Of a stretch of DNA of 64,000 nucleotides, positions 1 to 9,300 are shown one piece after another (the first letter of the stretch is position 1; every line of letters starts with the position of its first letter). The translations under genes were made by a program, and so were the position numbers. Under the pieces are notes generated by a model that worked only from the letters and a program-made list of their open reading frames with translations, was not told the DNA's origin and searched no databases. Source of the DNA: Hymenobacter algoricola (lineage in GTDB: Bacteria; Bacteroidota; Bacteroidia; Cytophagales; Hymenobacteraceae); assembly GCF_039539525.1 (NCBI RefSeq), contig NZ_BAABDH010000039.1:186001-250000 (forward strand). The letters are read 5' to 3'.

Positions 1-80
1 GGGCTATACGCAGCCCCGCGGCCGAAGGGCGGCCGAGGGCAGAATTTTGGGGGAGCCGTGGCGCACGGGGTGCAGTTGCG

Positions 81-88
81 TACTTTTG
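81..88 (+). promoter_or_regulatory. candidate -7 promoter element for fumC
   Basis: TACTTTTG matches the Bacteroidota -7 consensus TAnnTTTG exactly and lies 56 bases before the fumC ATG. I see no clear TTTG -33 element at the usual spacing of about 20. Its position argues against the upstream in-frame GTG at 58 being the true start. Confidence 0.45.
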
Positions 89-144
89 CCGCGTGCCGGC
101 TTGCGGCGCGCTTGCTTTCTTATTCTCCCCTACCCACTAGCAGC

Positions 145-1551
145 ATGACTCAGTTCCGCACCGAGAAAGACACTATGGGCACCGTGCAGGTGCCGGCCGA
201 CGCCTACTTCGGCGCCCAGACCCAGCGCAGCATCGACAACTTCCAGATTGCCCAGGACATCAACCGGATGCCCAGGGAAATCATCCGCGCCTTTGCCATC
301 CTCAAGAAAGCCGCCGCCCTCACCAACCGCGACGCGGGCATCCTGACGGCCGAAAAGGCGGAGCTCATTGGGCGCGTGGCCGACGAAATCCTGGCCGGCC
401 AGCTCGACCAGGAGTTTCCGCTGGTGGTGTGGCAGACGGGCTCGGGCACGCAGAGCAACATGAACGTGAACGAGGTCATTGCCTACCGCGGCCACGTGCT
501 GCAGGGCGGCAGCCTCAGTGACGAGAAGAAGGTGCTGGCCCCCAACGACGACGTGAACAAGAGCCAGAGCTCCAACGACACGTTTCCGACGGCCATGCAC
601 ATTGCCGCCTATAAGATCCTGGTGGAAGTGACCATGCCCGGCCTGGAGAAGCTGCGCGACACGCTCAAGCGCAAGAGCGAGGAGTTTATGCACGTGGTCA
701 AGATCGGGCGCACCCACCTGATGGACGCCACGCCGCTGACCGTGGGCCAGGAGTTTTCGGGCTACGTGTCGCAGCTCGACCACGGCCTGCGCGCCATCAA
801 GCACACGCTGGCCCACCTGAGCGAGCTGGCCCTGGGCGGCACCGCCGTGGGCACCGGCATCAACACCCCGGCCGGCTACTCCGAGAACGTGGCCCGGCAC
901 ATTGCCGACCTCACCGGCCTGCCCTTCATCACGGCCGAAAACAAGTTTGAGGCCCTGGCCGCCCACGACGCCATCGTCGAGTCGCACGGCGCGCTGAAGA
1001 CGGTGGCGGCTTCGCTGATGAAGATTGCCAACGACATCCGCCTGCTGGCCTCGGGCCCGCGCGCCGGCATCGGCGAGCTGCACATCCCGGACAACGAGCC
1101 CGGCTCCAGCATCATGCCCGGCAAGGTGAACCCCACCCAGTGCGAGGCCATGACGATGGTGGCGGCCCAGGTAATGGGCAACGACGTGGCCATCAACATC
1201 GGCGGCATGAGCGGGCACTTCGAGCTGAACGTGTTCAAGCCGGTCATGATCTACAACTTCCTGCACTCGGCCCGCCTCATCGGCGACGTGTGCGTGTCGT
1301 TCAACGACCGGTGCGCCGAAGGCATCCAGCCCATCGAAGCCAACATCAAAAAGCACGTCGACAGCAGTCTGATGCTGGTCACGGCCCTGAACCCCCACAT
1401 TGGCTACTACAAAGCCGCCGAAATTGCCCAGACGGCCCACAAAAACGGCTCGACGCTCAAGGAAACGGCGCTCCAGCTCGGCTACCTCACCGAGGAGCAG
1501 TTCAACGAGTGGCTCAAGCCCGAGGACATGGTGGGCGAGATAAAGAAGTAA
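145..1551 (+). CDS. fumC: class II fumarate hydratase
   Basis: Fumarase C interconverts fumarate and malate in the TCA cycle without an iron-sulfur cluster. The 468-residue product has the usual family length. It opens with the typical FRTEKDTMG and AYFGAQTQR segments, carries TGSGTQSNMNVNEV near residues 98-111 and the superfamily signature GSSIMPGKVNPTQ near residue 319, which contains the catalytic serine loop. The reading frame is open upstream to a GTG at 58, but the added residues have no family match and would start before the likely promoter, so the ATG at 145 is preferred. It appears monocistronic and is followed by a large inverted repeat. Confidence 0.96.
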   Translation: MTQFRTEKDTMGTVQVPADAYFGAQTQRSIDNFQIAQDINRMPREIIRAFAILKKAAALTNRDAGILTAEKAELIGRVADEILAGQLDQEFPLVVWQTGSGTQSNMNVNEVIAYRGHVLQGGSLSDEKKVLAPNDDVNKSQSSNDTFPTAMHIAAYKILVEVTMPGLEKLRDTLKRKSEEFMHVVKIGRTHLMDATPLTVGQEFSGYVSQLDHGLRAIKHTLAHLSELALGGTAVGTGINTPAGYSENVARHIADLTGLPFITAENKFEALAAHDAIVESHGALKTVAASLMKIANDIRLLASGPRAGIGELHIPDNEPGSSIMPGKVNPTQCEAMTMVAAQVMGNDVAINIGGMSGHFELNVFKPVMIYNFLHSARLIGDVCVSFNDRCAEGIQPIEANIKKHVDSSLMLVTALNPHIGYYKAAEIAQTAHKNGSTLKETALQLGYLTEEQFNEWLKPEDMVGEIKK

Positions 1552-1559
1552 TAGGATAA

Positions 1560-1662
1560 GAACGTCATTCCGAGCGAAGCCGAGGAATCTCGCGTGCAAT
1601 GGTAATTAATACCATTACAACATCAGCACGCGCGATTCCTCGACAAGCTCGGAATGACGTTC
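1560..1662. repeat. dispersed hairpin repeat, copy 1
   Basis: The outer arms GAACGTCATTCCGAGC (1560-1575) and GCTCGGAATGACGTTC (1647-1662) are perfect inverse complements. Inner arms at 1582-1596 and 1627-1641 pair with few mismatches. The loop holds a second palindrome, ATGGTA-N5-TACCAT. Two related elements lie at 13918-14032 and 23282-23364. It sits between fumC and the next gene and could also act as a transcription terminator or mRNA stabiliser. Confidence 0.75.
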
Positions 1663-1710
1663 TTGCTTTTCCTTGCTGAAGCCTTTCTATTAGCCAGCCC
1701 TTAGCGCCCC

Positions 1711-2307
1711 ATGGACTGCTCCCGCTGCATCACCCTCGAAAACTCCCGCGTCCGCCTGCGCCCGCTGGAGCCCACCGACTTCGAAGACCTCAAGCGCGTT
1801 ATCTTTGATGCGGAGCTGTGGCAGTTCAGCTCGCTGCCCACCCCAACTGATGCGTTGGGGCTGGCGGCTTATCTGAATAAAGCCGGGCACGACCGCGCCC
1901 AGGGCACCCGCTACGCCTTCGCCATCATCGACCGGGCCACCGGGCGCGTGGTGGGCAGCACCAGCTACGGCAGCTTTTCGATGCCCGACCGGCGCCTGGA
2001 AATCGGGTGGACCTGGGTGGGCCGCGAGTTTCAGCGCACCGGGCTCAACCGGGCGGCCAAGCACCTGCTGCTCAAGTACGCCTTTGGCGAGCTGGGCTGC
2101 GAGCGGGTAGAGCTGAAGGCCGACGCGCTGAACCTGAAGTCGCGGGAAGCCATGCGGCGCATGGGCGCCACCGAGGAAGGCGTTCTGCGCAGCCACCTGG
2201 TGCTGCCCACCGGCCGCCGCCGCGACTCGGTGTACTACAGCATCCTGCGGCCCGAGTGGGACGCGCTGCGCCAGGGCGTGTTCCGCGAATTCGACGCCCG
2301 TGGCTAA
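1711..2307 (+). CDS. GNAT family N-acetyltransferase (RimJ/RimL-like)
   Basis: A 198-residue protein of the GNAT fold with the layout of RimJ/RimL-type acetyltransferases: an N-terminal VRLRPLEPTDFEDLK strand-helix, IGWTWVGREFQRTG as the acetyl-CoA binding region near residues 92-105, and NLKSREAMRRMGATEEGVLR near residues 138-157, where the family has its conserved NxxSxxxxxKxGF-type motif. It probably acetylates the N-terminus of a protein or a small amine with acetyl-CoA; the substrate cannot be told from sequence. Its stop codon overlaps the GTG start of the lipid kinase gene by eight bases, so the two are probably co-transcribed and translationally coupled. Confidence 0.85.
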   Translation: MDCSRCITLENSRVRLRPLEPTDFEDLKRVIFDAELWQFSSLPTPTDALGLAAYLNKAGHDRAQGTRYAFAIIDRATGRVVGSTSYGSFSMPDRRLEIGWTWVGREFQRTGLNRAAKHLLLKYAFGELGCERVELKADALNLKSREAMRRMGATEEGVLRSHLVLPTGRRRDSVYYSILRPEWDALRQGVFREFDARG

Positions 2308-2695
2308 GCCCGCAGCCCGCCCCGGTCTGCTGCGCCGCCGCCTGGCCAGCTTCGGCTACGCCTTCCGGGGCGTGGGCGCGGCCCTGGGCTCGGAAGTGCA
2401 CCTGCGCTTTCACGCGGCGGCGGCGGCCGGGGCAGTGGGGCTGGGCTGGTACCTGGGCATCCCGCGGCTGGAGTGGGCCCTGGTGGCGCTGGCCATCGGG
2501 GCGGTGTGGGGCGCCGAGCTGCTGAATACGGCCGTGGAGGCGCTGACGGACCTGGTTTCGCCGGAATACCACGCCCTGGCGGGCAAGGCCAAGGACGTGG
2601 CGGCCGGGGCCGTGCTGGTGGTAGCCCTGGGCGCGCTGGTGGTGGGGCTGCTGGTATTCGGGCCGCCGCTGTGGGCGCGGTGGCTGGGTGCCTGA
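2300..2695 (+). CDS. dgkA: diacylglycerol/undecaprenol kinase family membrane protein
   Basis: A 131-residue membrane protein of the DgkA family, which phosphorylates diacylglycerol or undecaprenol in the inner membrane. The catalytic motif ELLNTAVEALTDLVS (near residues 73-87) matches the family E-x-x-N-[TS]-[AS]-[IV]-E core and is followed by KAKDVAAGAVLV, the other conserved segment. Hydrophobic helices flank both motifs, and the basic N-terminus fits the amphipathic surface helix. The start is GTG at 2300, inside the end of the acetyltransferase gene. Gram-positive-like DgkA proteins usually use undecaprenol; which lipid is used here is unknown. Confidence 0.88.
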   Translation: MAKPAARPGLLRRRLASFGYAFRGVGAALGSEVHLRFHAAAAAGAVGLGWYLGIPRLEWALVALAIGAVWGAELLNTAVEALTDLVSPEYHALAGKAKDVAAGAVLVVALGALVVGLLVFGPPLWARWLGA

Positions 2696-2764
2696 GCGGA
2701 AGGGCGGAGGCAACCCCGGCCTTTGGCGTCCGTTCACTACTTTCGCCCCCTTAATCTCACTGCC

Positions 2765-3235
2765 ATGCGCCCGTCCCTGCTTTTCGCCGTCACTGCGGCC
2801 GCTCTGTTGCTCACTGGTGCCTGCCAGAGCGGGGTGGCCGTCACCACGCCCACCGATGCCCCGGTTTCGGGCAGCGTGAGCGGTACCGATACGCCCAACC
2901 CCACCAGTGCCAACACCACCGACCTGACCCGCAACCGCGCCACGGCCTTCGACACCACGGCCCGGCCGCTGTGGCTGGAAACCCGCATTCAGAACCACCT
3001 GGCCGAGAAAAAGCAGAACCCGCCGGTCCACATCTACCGCTACCAGTACAACGACCAGCTGGTGTACTTCGAAACGGCGCCCTGCTGCGACCAGTTCAGC
3101 ACCATCTACGACCGGAAGGGCAAAGTGCTCTGCCACCCCGACGGCGGCCTCACCGGCCGCGGCGACGGCCAGTGCACCGACTTTGTCAAGAACCGCTCCT
3201 CCGAAATGCTGGTCTGGCAGGACCCCCGCCAATAG
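2765..3235 (+). CDS. small lipoprotein, DUF6970-like
   Basis: A 156-residue predicted lipoprotein. The signal peptide ends in the lipobox LLTGAC near residue 20, so it should be anchored in the envelope. A Thr/Ser/Pro-rich linker to about residue 60 leads to a compact domain with a CC pair in TAPCCDQFSTIYD and two further cysteines (LCHPDGG and GQCTDF). That pattern resembles the DUF6970 family of Bacteroidota; I make the assignment from memory of the family and cannot test it. Function unknown; the four cysteines suggest disulfides. The ATG at 2765 is chosen because it starts the signal peptide. Confidence 0.7.
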   Translation: MRPSLLFAVTAAALLLTGACQSGVAVTTPTDAPVSGSVSGTDTPNPTSANTTDLTRNRATAFDTTARPLWLETRIQNHLAEKKQNPPVHIYRYQYNDQLVYFETAPCCDQFSTIYDRKGKVLCHPDGGLTGRGDGQCTDFVKNRSSEMLVWQDPRQ

Positions 3236-3342
3236 GGGGCTACCGGGCAAAGCGCACGGCCAAATTCCGGGCTGCCCGCCAACAAATCGGCCTCGTCGCA
3301 CTTACCCTACCAGCATCCCCCAGAATCAGCCTACCCCGCAAC

Positions 3343-3840
3343 ATGATTAACACCATTGAAAAACTAGGGGCCTACAACGTGTGGGCCAATGAAACGCTGC
3401 TGCGCCACCTCGACGGCCTGGTGGCCGGCGGCGCCGCTGTTCCGGCCAGCGTGCTGCGCCTGTTCAGCCATATCTTCAATGCCCAGTCCATCTGGATTGG
3501 CCGCCTCACCACTACGCCGAGCCCGGTAAAAGTATGGCAGGAGCACGACCTGGCCGGGCTGCACTACTGGCACGAGCAGTCCACGGCCCGGGTGTACCGC
3601 ATGGCCGCCGAAGCCGATGACATGGAGCTGCACCGCCAGATCAGCTACACCAATTCCGCCGGCGAGTCTTTCACCAGCCAGGTATCCGACATCTTTACCC
3701 ACCTGCCCATTCACGGCAACTACCACCGCGGGCAGGTAGCCACCAAGCTGCGCGAAGCGGGCCTGGAGCCCATCAACACCGACTACATCACCTACTGCCG
3801 GGAGCTGTCGGCGGCGGGCCGCGAAACGGTGAGCCTGTAA
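3343..3840 (+). CDS. DinB family protein
   Basis: A 165-residue four-helix-bundle protein of the DinB/YfiT type. The N-terminus LGAYNVWANETLLRHL is typical, followed by HIFNAQSIWIGRL near residues 43-55, where the first metal-binding histidine lies, and by HGNYHRGQVATKL near residue 126, which carries the other two. Members are metal-dependent and often act as thiol-transferases or damage-inducible proteins of unknown substrate. The reading frame is open far upstream, but only the ATG at 3343 gives the family N-terminus. It ends just before a strong terminator. Confidence 0.85.
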   Translation: MINTIEKLGAYNVWANETLLRHLDGLVAGGAAVPASVLRLFSHIFNAQSIWIGRLTTTPSPVKVWQEHDLAGLHYWHEQSTARVYRMAAEADDMELHRQISYTNSAGESFTSQVSDIFTHLPIHGNYHRGQVATKLREAGLEPINTDYITYCRELSAAGRETVSL

Positions 3841-3861
3841 GCAGGCCGCCAAAAGCAGTGC

Positions 3862-3893
3862 AAACCCCGGCCGGCGCAACCCGGCCGGGGTTT
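3862..3893 (+). terminator. intrinsic terminator after the DinB gene
   Basis: A 13-bp perfect stem (3862-3874 with 3881-3893), six-base loop, very GC-rich and closed by A/T pairs that supply a short T tract. Confidence 0.8.
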
Positions 3894-3934
3894 TTGGGGT
3901 TAACAGGGCGTTGAATCCCCCGTTTTCCCGCTTC

Positions 3935-4597
3935 ATGACTTCTTCTGCTTTCTTGCCGGTCATCACCTCCGCCCAGCTGGCTTCGGCCTATTCCTACGCC
4001 GCCTACCGTCAGCTGATTGATGAGCTGCTGGCCGCGGACAAAACCACCGGCCCCCAGCAGTCGGCCGAGCTGACCGACTATACCCGGCTGAACGTGCAGC
4101 GGATGCGCCGCCTCGACAAAACCGTGCGGCTGCTGCCCGCCGTGCAAAGCGCGCTGGCCGCGCTGACCAGGTCGTACCGCTGGCTGATCATCACGGAAGG
4201 CTGGTGCGGCGACGCCTCGCAGATCGTGCCCGTGCTGGAGGCCATAGCCCAGGCCTCGGGCGGCAAAATCACGACCCATTATCTGCTGCGCGACGAGCAC
4301 CCGGCCCTGATGGATGCCTACCTCACCAACGGGGCCCGCGCTATTCCCAAGCTGGTAGTACTCGACCCGGCCACCCGGGCGGAAATTACCCACTGGGGCC
4401 CGCGCCCCGCCCCCGCCCAGAAGCTGCTGCTCGACCTGAAGGCCCAGGGGGCCACGCACGAAGAATACGCCGAGCAGGTGCACGGCTGGTACGCCCACGA
4501 CAAAACCCAGACCACCCAGGGGGAATTGCTGGTTTTGCTAGGGCAACTGCCGCAAAAGCAAGAGGCCGCCTCTCAGGATGGAGAAGCGGCCTCTTAA
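3935..4597 (+). CDS. thioredoxin family protein with degenerate active site
   Basis: A 220-residue cytoplasmic protein resembling the thioredoxin-fold family common in Bacteroidota. The centre reads WLIITEGWCGDASQIVPVLE near residues 85-104, where the usual CxxC is replaced by CGDA, leaving one cysteine. The downstream segment ARAIPKLVVLD has the cis-proline of the fold. A helical region of about 80 residues precedes the fold. A classical dithiol mechanism is ruled out, so it may work by a monothiol mechanism or only bind. A stem at 4560-4596 overlaps the last codons. The ATG at 3935 is preferred to the TTG at 3911. Confidence 0.8.
   Translation: MTSSAFLPVITSAQLASAYSYAAYRQLIDELLAADKTTGPQQSAELTDYTRLNVQRMRRLDKTVRLLPAVQSALAALTRSYRWLIITEGWCGDASQIVPVLEAIAQASGGKITTHYLLRDEHPALMDAYLTNGARAIPKLVVLDPATRAEITHWGPRPAPAQKLLLDLKAQGATHEEYAEQVHGWYAHDKTQTTQGELLVLLGQLPQKQEAASQDGEAAS
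4560..4596 (+). terminator. hairpin overlapping the 3' end of the thioredoxin-like gene
   Basis: AGAGGCCGC pairs with GCGGCCTCT around a loop of about 18 bases and includes the last codons. There is no T tract, so it may be a weak terminator or mRNA end stabiliser between two converging genes. Confidence 0.35.
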
Positions 4598-4618
4598 AGC
4601 CCGGGAAGGAGGAGGGAA

Positions 4619-5194
4619 CTACTGTCCGCTGTTCCGCTCCCGGCCGGCTCCTATTATCAGGGTTCCGTCGAGAACCGGTTTCAGGCCATAAGTGCCATTC
4701 CCACGGGCTACCACTTGACGGTCGGCATCAATGGCAATCAGAACGGAGTAAGGCACTCCACTGGAGGTAGCTTGGTTTACTTTCACCTTCAGTCCGGACG
4801 TTTGGCCGCTGGGGGTGTCAAGTGGTAAAACCTGACCATTGGCTAGTACGATAGTACTGCCTGCTCCCAGTACCAATCGTAGCTGCTTAACCGTACCGGT
4901 TTGAAACCCACTGCTCGTAAGCAAGGGAGAGTTAGAACTCCCCGTCTGAAGTAAGTCGCGCAAACCGGGCTGCACGCCGGCCAGCGTCGTCCAGTTGCTG
5001 GTGTTATCGTTATTATCCTGGCTCACTTCGACCCTTATCAGGTCAATGTTGACCGCCTGATAGGAAGTCGGCACCTTCTTGCCATCGGCAACACTCGCAA
5101 CGGATTGAACAGCAACGTCGTCGAGGGCTTTCTGACAGCCGGTAAAAAACAGGCCTGTTCCAAGCAGGCTCGCAAGCAGTAGATGATTTTTCAT
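4619..5194 (-). CDS. DUF4382-type lipoprotein (short paralogue)
   Basis: A 191-residue lipoprotein with signal peptide and lipobox FFTGC near residue 18. The mature part has the DUF4382 pattern: a strand IDLIRVEVSQD, then DLLQ, then TGTVKQLRLVLG, then a GQVLPLDTPSGQTSGLKVKVN segment and a closing LIAIDADRQVV. The same order of motifs occurs in the neighbouring gene at 5434-6279, so the two are diverged tandem paralogues. Function is unknown; the fold is likely a beta-sandwich exposed at the cell surface or periplasm. The ATG at 5194 begins the signal peptide; the frame extends further upstream without a convincing start. Confidence 0.75.
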   Translation of the reverse strand: MKNHLLLASLLGTGLFFTGCQKALDDVAVQSVASVADGKKVPTSYQAVNIDLIRVEVSQDNNDNTSNWTTLAGVQPGLRDLLQTGSSNSPLLTSSGFQTGTVKQLRLVLGAGSTIVLANGQVLPLDTPSGQTSGLKVKVNQATSSGVPYSVLIAIDADRQVVARGNGTYGLKPVLDGTLIIGAGRERNSGQ

Positions 5195-5326
5195 GGGCAG
5201 AGTGCAGTAGGGAGGTAGAAGTAGATTTTGCTGGGTTAAAATTAGAAAATTCCAATCATGTTGCAATATTAAATAAAAAATATCTGCAGATACAAACTTG
5301 TTGCTCAGTCCAGTAAGGTAATGGAA

Positions 5327-5350
5327 ACGGGCCCGGTATTCCGGGCCCGT
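5327..5350. terminator. hairpin downstream of the long DUF4382 gene
   Basis: A perfect 10-bp stem, ACGGGCCCGG with CCGGGCCCGT, four-base loop. It is the second hairpin met when reading the minus strand past 5434. Confidence 0.45.
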
Positions 5351-5376
5351 AATCCAGGCTCACGGTAGCTACAGAA

Positions 5377-5408
5377 AGAACGGCTTGGCGCTGACGCCAA
5401 GCCGTTCT
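5377..5408 (-). terminator. intrinsic terminator for the long DUF4382 gene
   Basis: A 14-bp perfect stem AGAACGGCTTGGCG/CGCCAAGCCGTTCT with a four-base loop. On the minus strand it is followed by TTTCTGT. Confidence 0.7.
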
Positions 5409-5433
5409 GCAGTGCTGCTGACCACAAACCCGG

Positions 5434-6279
5434 CTAGTCGAGCCGGGTTACTTGCAGATCAGTGGCTTGGTTATTCGTCACAGTTTTACCGGTCAGGGTC
5501 ATGCTGCGGTAGGCAGGCTGCCCAGCCGGAGCCGTTGTGGTAGGGTAAAACTCGACGCGGTAGGTGCCGGAGGGCAGGCCCTGCAGGCGGAAGGCACCGC
5601 TGGCATCCGCGAAAGTGCTGAAGGTGTCGGCTGGGGTGAGGGAGGAGCGAATGGCCAGGATTTGGGGTAGAGCGGCAGCGGGCGTCACTTGTCCGAACAG
5701 GACCCCGGCTATTTCCTGGCTGATGAGGCGGATAACCGGCTTCAGGATGTAGCGCTCCTCCTTTTTCTTGTTCTTATCCCAGTTGCCGCGCTCCTTGATG
5801 GACTTAGCCACATCGAAGTCGAGCAGAAGCTGGAAGGTCTCGTTGGGGCGTAGCGTCACTTTATCGAGCTTGAGCTTAACGCCGGAGCTCTGTCCGCTCG
5901 GCGTTTTCAGATCGTAGACGAAGCCGTCGTTGCCCGTAACGGTACTGTTGGGACCCAGAATCAGGCGAATTTCCTTGATGTCGCCGGGTGCGAAATCAGT
6001 GCTGACCAGCAGGGCCGACTTGCCGTTGACGTAGTTCAGGATGTCAACCATCTGGGGAGTGAAGCTCAGAAACTGCCAGCCGTCGGCCTGAGCCTCATCC
6101 TTGAGGTGAACCTCAACCTGGCGCACATCCAGCGTAACGCTGCGGAAGTCGCCGGGCGCGTCGGTCAGGCGCACTTCCAGCTTCGAGGAGTTGGCAGAGG
6201 CAGAGTCGCTGTCCTTGCTGCAACCGGTGAGGGCCAAAGCTGCTAGGGCGGCAAAAGAAAGGAAGCGGTTGAATTTCAT
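5434..6279 (-). CDS. DUF4382 lipoprotein with C-terminal carboxypeptidase-regulatory-like domain
   Basis: A 281-residue lipoprotein, lipobox ALTGC near residue 18. Residues 30-160 form the DUF4382 domain: LEVRLTDAPGDFRSVTLDV, then VDILNYVNGKSALLVSTDF, then IKEIRLILG, DLKTPSGQSSGVKLKL and a strand LLLDFDVAKSI. The C-terminal 90 residues (GVLFGQVTPAAALPQILAI to the end) look like a CarboxypepD_reg/transthyretin-like beta domain, with DASGAFRLQGLPSGTYRVEF as its hallmark. It is probably an extracellular or periplasmic carbohydrate- or protein-binding lipoprotein; the ligand is unknown. It shares the DUF4382 part with the shorter gene downstream at 4619-5194. Confidence 0.82.
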   Translation of the reverse strand: MKFNRFLSFAALAALALTGCSKDSDSASANSSKLEVRLTDAPGDFRSVTLDVRQVEVHLKDEAQADGWQFLSFTPQMVDILNYVNGKSALLVSTDFAPGDIKEIRLILGPNSTVTGNDGFVYDLKTPSGQSSGVKLKLDKVTLRPNETFQLLLDFDVAKSIKERGNWDKNKKKEERYILKPVIRLISQEIAGVLFGQVTPAAALPQILAIRSSLTPADTFSTFADASGAFRLQGLPSGTYRVEFYPTTTAPAGQPAYRSMTLTGKTVTNNQATDLQVTRLD

Positions 6280-6389
6280 ACCGGGCTGAAAATGGGTGAA
6301 ACAAAAGAGGTGCCGCGCGTAGGCCGGCGGCACCTCCTCGTTTTGAGCAATTATTCGGCCACTTTTTAGCCTGCTGGCTTGCTTTAATA

Positions 6390-9300
6390 CTATTGCCCGG
6401 ATTTTGAGGTGTCCGTGGGTACGGGCTCCGGCGTCTTGACCGGGGCTTTCTTTTTGCCCCCGAATAAGTTGCCCAACCCCTGGGCCGCCTGGGCTTTGAG
6501 CTTGGCCTGGGCTTCCAGCCGGCGCTTCTCAATTTCCAGCTGGGCCTTGTTGGTCAGTTCCTGCTGCTTGCGCTGCAGCTCCCGCTGCAGGCTGTCCTGG
6601 GCTACCTGGGTTTTGGCGGCCAGCTTGAGCTTGGCGTTGTCGACCTGGCTTTGCACTACGCTCGTCACCAGGCTCTTGGCGACGTCCTTGGCCTGGGTTT
6701 TGACCCCGCCGGTGGTCAGCTTCACGATAGGGTTGCTGACGGTGCCGCCGATGTTGAGGCCCAGCGTCACGCGCTCCGTGCCTTTGATGTCCTTTACACC
6801 GGTGAGGCGGGTAAGCTGGCCGTTCAGGGCGTTGCCCACCTTGCCGGTCGGCACGTCCAGCGCCGTCACGTACTGCAGGCCGCCGCTGCTGATGTTGTTG
6901 GAGCCGCCCACGGTCATCTTGATCTGACCCACCGTCAGGTCGAAAGGCTTCACGATGAAGTTGCCGTTAATGATTTCGGCGGCCACGTCCTTGTTGTTGA
7001 CGGCAAAGCTTTTCAGCTCCTGAAACTGGGTCAGGGTGCTGATTTTGGTGAGCACGTCGGAGTTGCCGACCACGGCCCGCACCACCTCAAACAGACCCTT
7101 GCCGGTGAGGGTGCTATAGTTGGGCATCATGTCGGGGCCCATTTCCCCGCTCACGCTGAAGTTGGTGGAGAAGATGCCTTCCAGGTTCTTGGCCAGGGGT
7201 ATCAGGGTTTTGATGGAGTTGAAGGCGGTAAAGGCATTCTGGAAGTTCAGGTTCCTGATGTTGAGCCCGAAGTCGAACTTGGGGTGCGCCAGGTTCTTGC
7301 TGCTGTACGAGCCGTTGGTGGCAAAGGCGCCGCCGAGGGTGTTGAACGTCAGGTTGCTGAGCTTGGCCGTTTCGTCGCGCACGGTCACCACGCCCTTCAC
7401 GTTGTCGAGCTTGAGGTTGTCGTACACCACCTGGCCCACGGTGCTGTTCAGCGTCAGGTCGAAGAACTTGGGAATCTGCAGCACGCCGTCGGCCTTGGTG
7501 GCAGCGGCCGGAGCCCTGGTCGCCGCGGTGGCCCCCGGCGTGGGCTTGGCCGATACCTCGTCGACCATCCACTCGTTCACGTTGAAGCGCTGGGAGTTGA
7601 CCGTCAGGTTACCCCGCAGGGGCTGACCGGGCGTAAACAGGTAGCCCATGTAGTTGGAGATGGTGCCCGAGGCAGCAATGTCGGAGGAGCCCACGAACCC
7701 GGCCAGGTTCTGCAGCACAATCTGGTCGTTGTTGAACGTGGCCGTGGCCCGGGTCACCTTCAGGCCCTGGGGCAGGTCGGCACTCTTATACGTTACGTTC
7801 TGGGCCTGCACCGTGCCCGAGGCCACCACGCTCTGGTAGCGCCCGGCCTCGATGTCGGCCATCCGGCCCTTGGCGGCCACGTTGCCGTTCAGGCGGCCCG
7901 TCACCGTCATGCCGTCGAGCGGGAAGATCTTGGTGATTTTGGTCAGGTCGACCACGCCCTTCACGTTGGCGTCAAACACGGGCTTGTTGATGTTCTGCAC
8001 CGCCACGCGGCCTTCCAGCGGCTCGCCGTCGAGCCGCATGCGGAACTGCGGGATGTCGATGCGGGTATCGTTTACCTGCCCGGTGGTGTTGACGACCGTG
8101 CCGTTCAGGGTCAGGTTCTCGATGGGGGCCGGAAACTGCTTGCTCTTCACGTAGCCGTTGGTCAGGTTCAGCTTGGCATTCACCACCGGCATCTGGGTTT
8201 TCGAATACGTGCCCTTGGCCGTGGCATCCACAAACAGCAGGCCGCGCAGCACCATATCCGGCACCGGGTACACCTTCAGCATCTCGGCCAGGTCCACGTT
8301 GGCTTTCACCCGGCCATCCACCTTCATCGGCTCCAGCCCGTCGATAATCACGTTGCCATCCACGGGGTTCTTGCCCAGGTCGAGGTGAAACCGCTTCACG
8401 TTCACCTTCACGTTGTTGGTAAAGCCCGAAGGGTTGTCCACGTTCAGGTCCACGTTGATGTTGCGGGCCGCCTGGGGCAGCTGCGGGTAGTGAAACATAC
8501 CGTTGCTGATCTGCAGGTTCACGCCGTAGCCGGGCAGACGCAGCTCGTTCTGCACGCCTTTCAGGTAGCCGTCGAAGGCCACTTTTCCGTCGGCTTCCAC
8601 GTCCTTGAACTGGGCGGTATACACCCCGGGCACCAGACTCAGGATGGTTTTGAAGTCGGTTTCCAGGGCCTTGAAGGTCAGGTCGTAGGTGATGTCGGTG
8701 GCGTTGGGCAGCCCCACGCTGCCCTGGAAGGTGGCGGAAAAGTCGTTCAGCTTCACCTTGTTATCCTTGAAGGTGAAGAGCATCTTGCCCAGGTCCATGG
8801 CCACGGTCACGTCGGCGTCCAGCTTCTTGTTGCTGATGTAGTCCACGCCGGCGTAGTTCATGGTAAAGCTTTCGGCCGTGGTCTGGCTGACCATGTCGAA
8901 CACGTTCTGCTCAAAGTCGCCGGCGCCGGTGTGATTTACGCCCCGTGCCTGCATGGCAAACGGCAGGGTGCGGTCCTCGTAGCGCAGCTTGCCGTTCTTG
9001 ATTTCCCAGCCCTTGATGGCCAGGCTGACCTGGCTCGTATCCTGGCCCTTGGCCGCCGCGGCCGAGTCCGAAATCATAATGTCCCAGTTGGCCCGGCCGC
9101 TCTTCAGCACTTTCAAGCTCAGGTCGGGCTGGTCGAGTTGAATGGATTTAATCTTGATTTGCTCGCCCTTGATGACGCTCATCAGGTCGAGGCCCACGCG
9201 GAAGGAGGGCAGGTAAGCCAGCGTGTCGCGCGAAAAAGAATCGACGCCGACCACCCGCAGCTGGTCGATGCGCAAGGCCAGGTCGGGAAAGGTGCTGAAC

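Noticed and set aside
58..144. Extended start of fumC at a GTG
   Set aside because: The extra 29 residues have no family match and would precede the likely promoter at 81-88.
130..1599. Long minus-strand frame across fumC
   Set aside because: It is the antisense frame of a GC-rich conserved gene; the composition is typical of shadow frames and no family matches.
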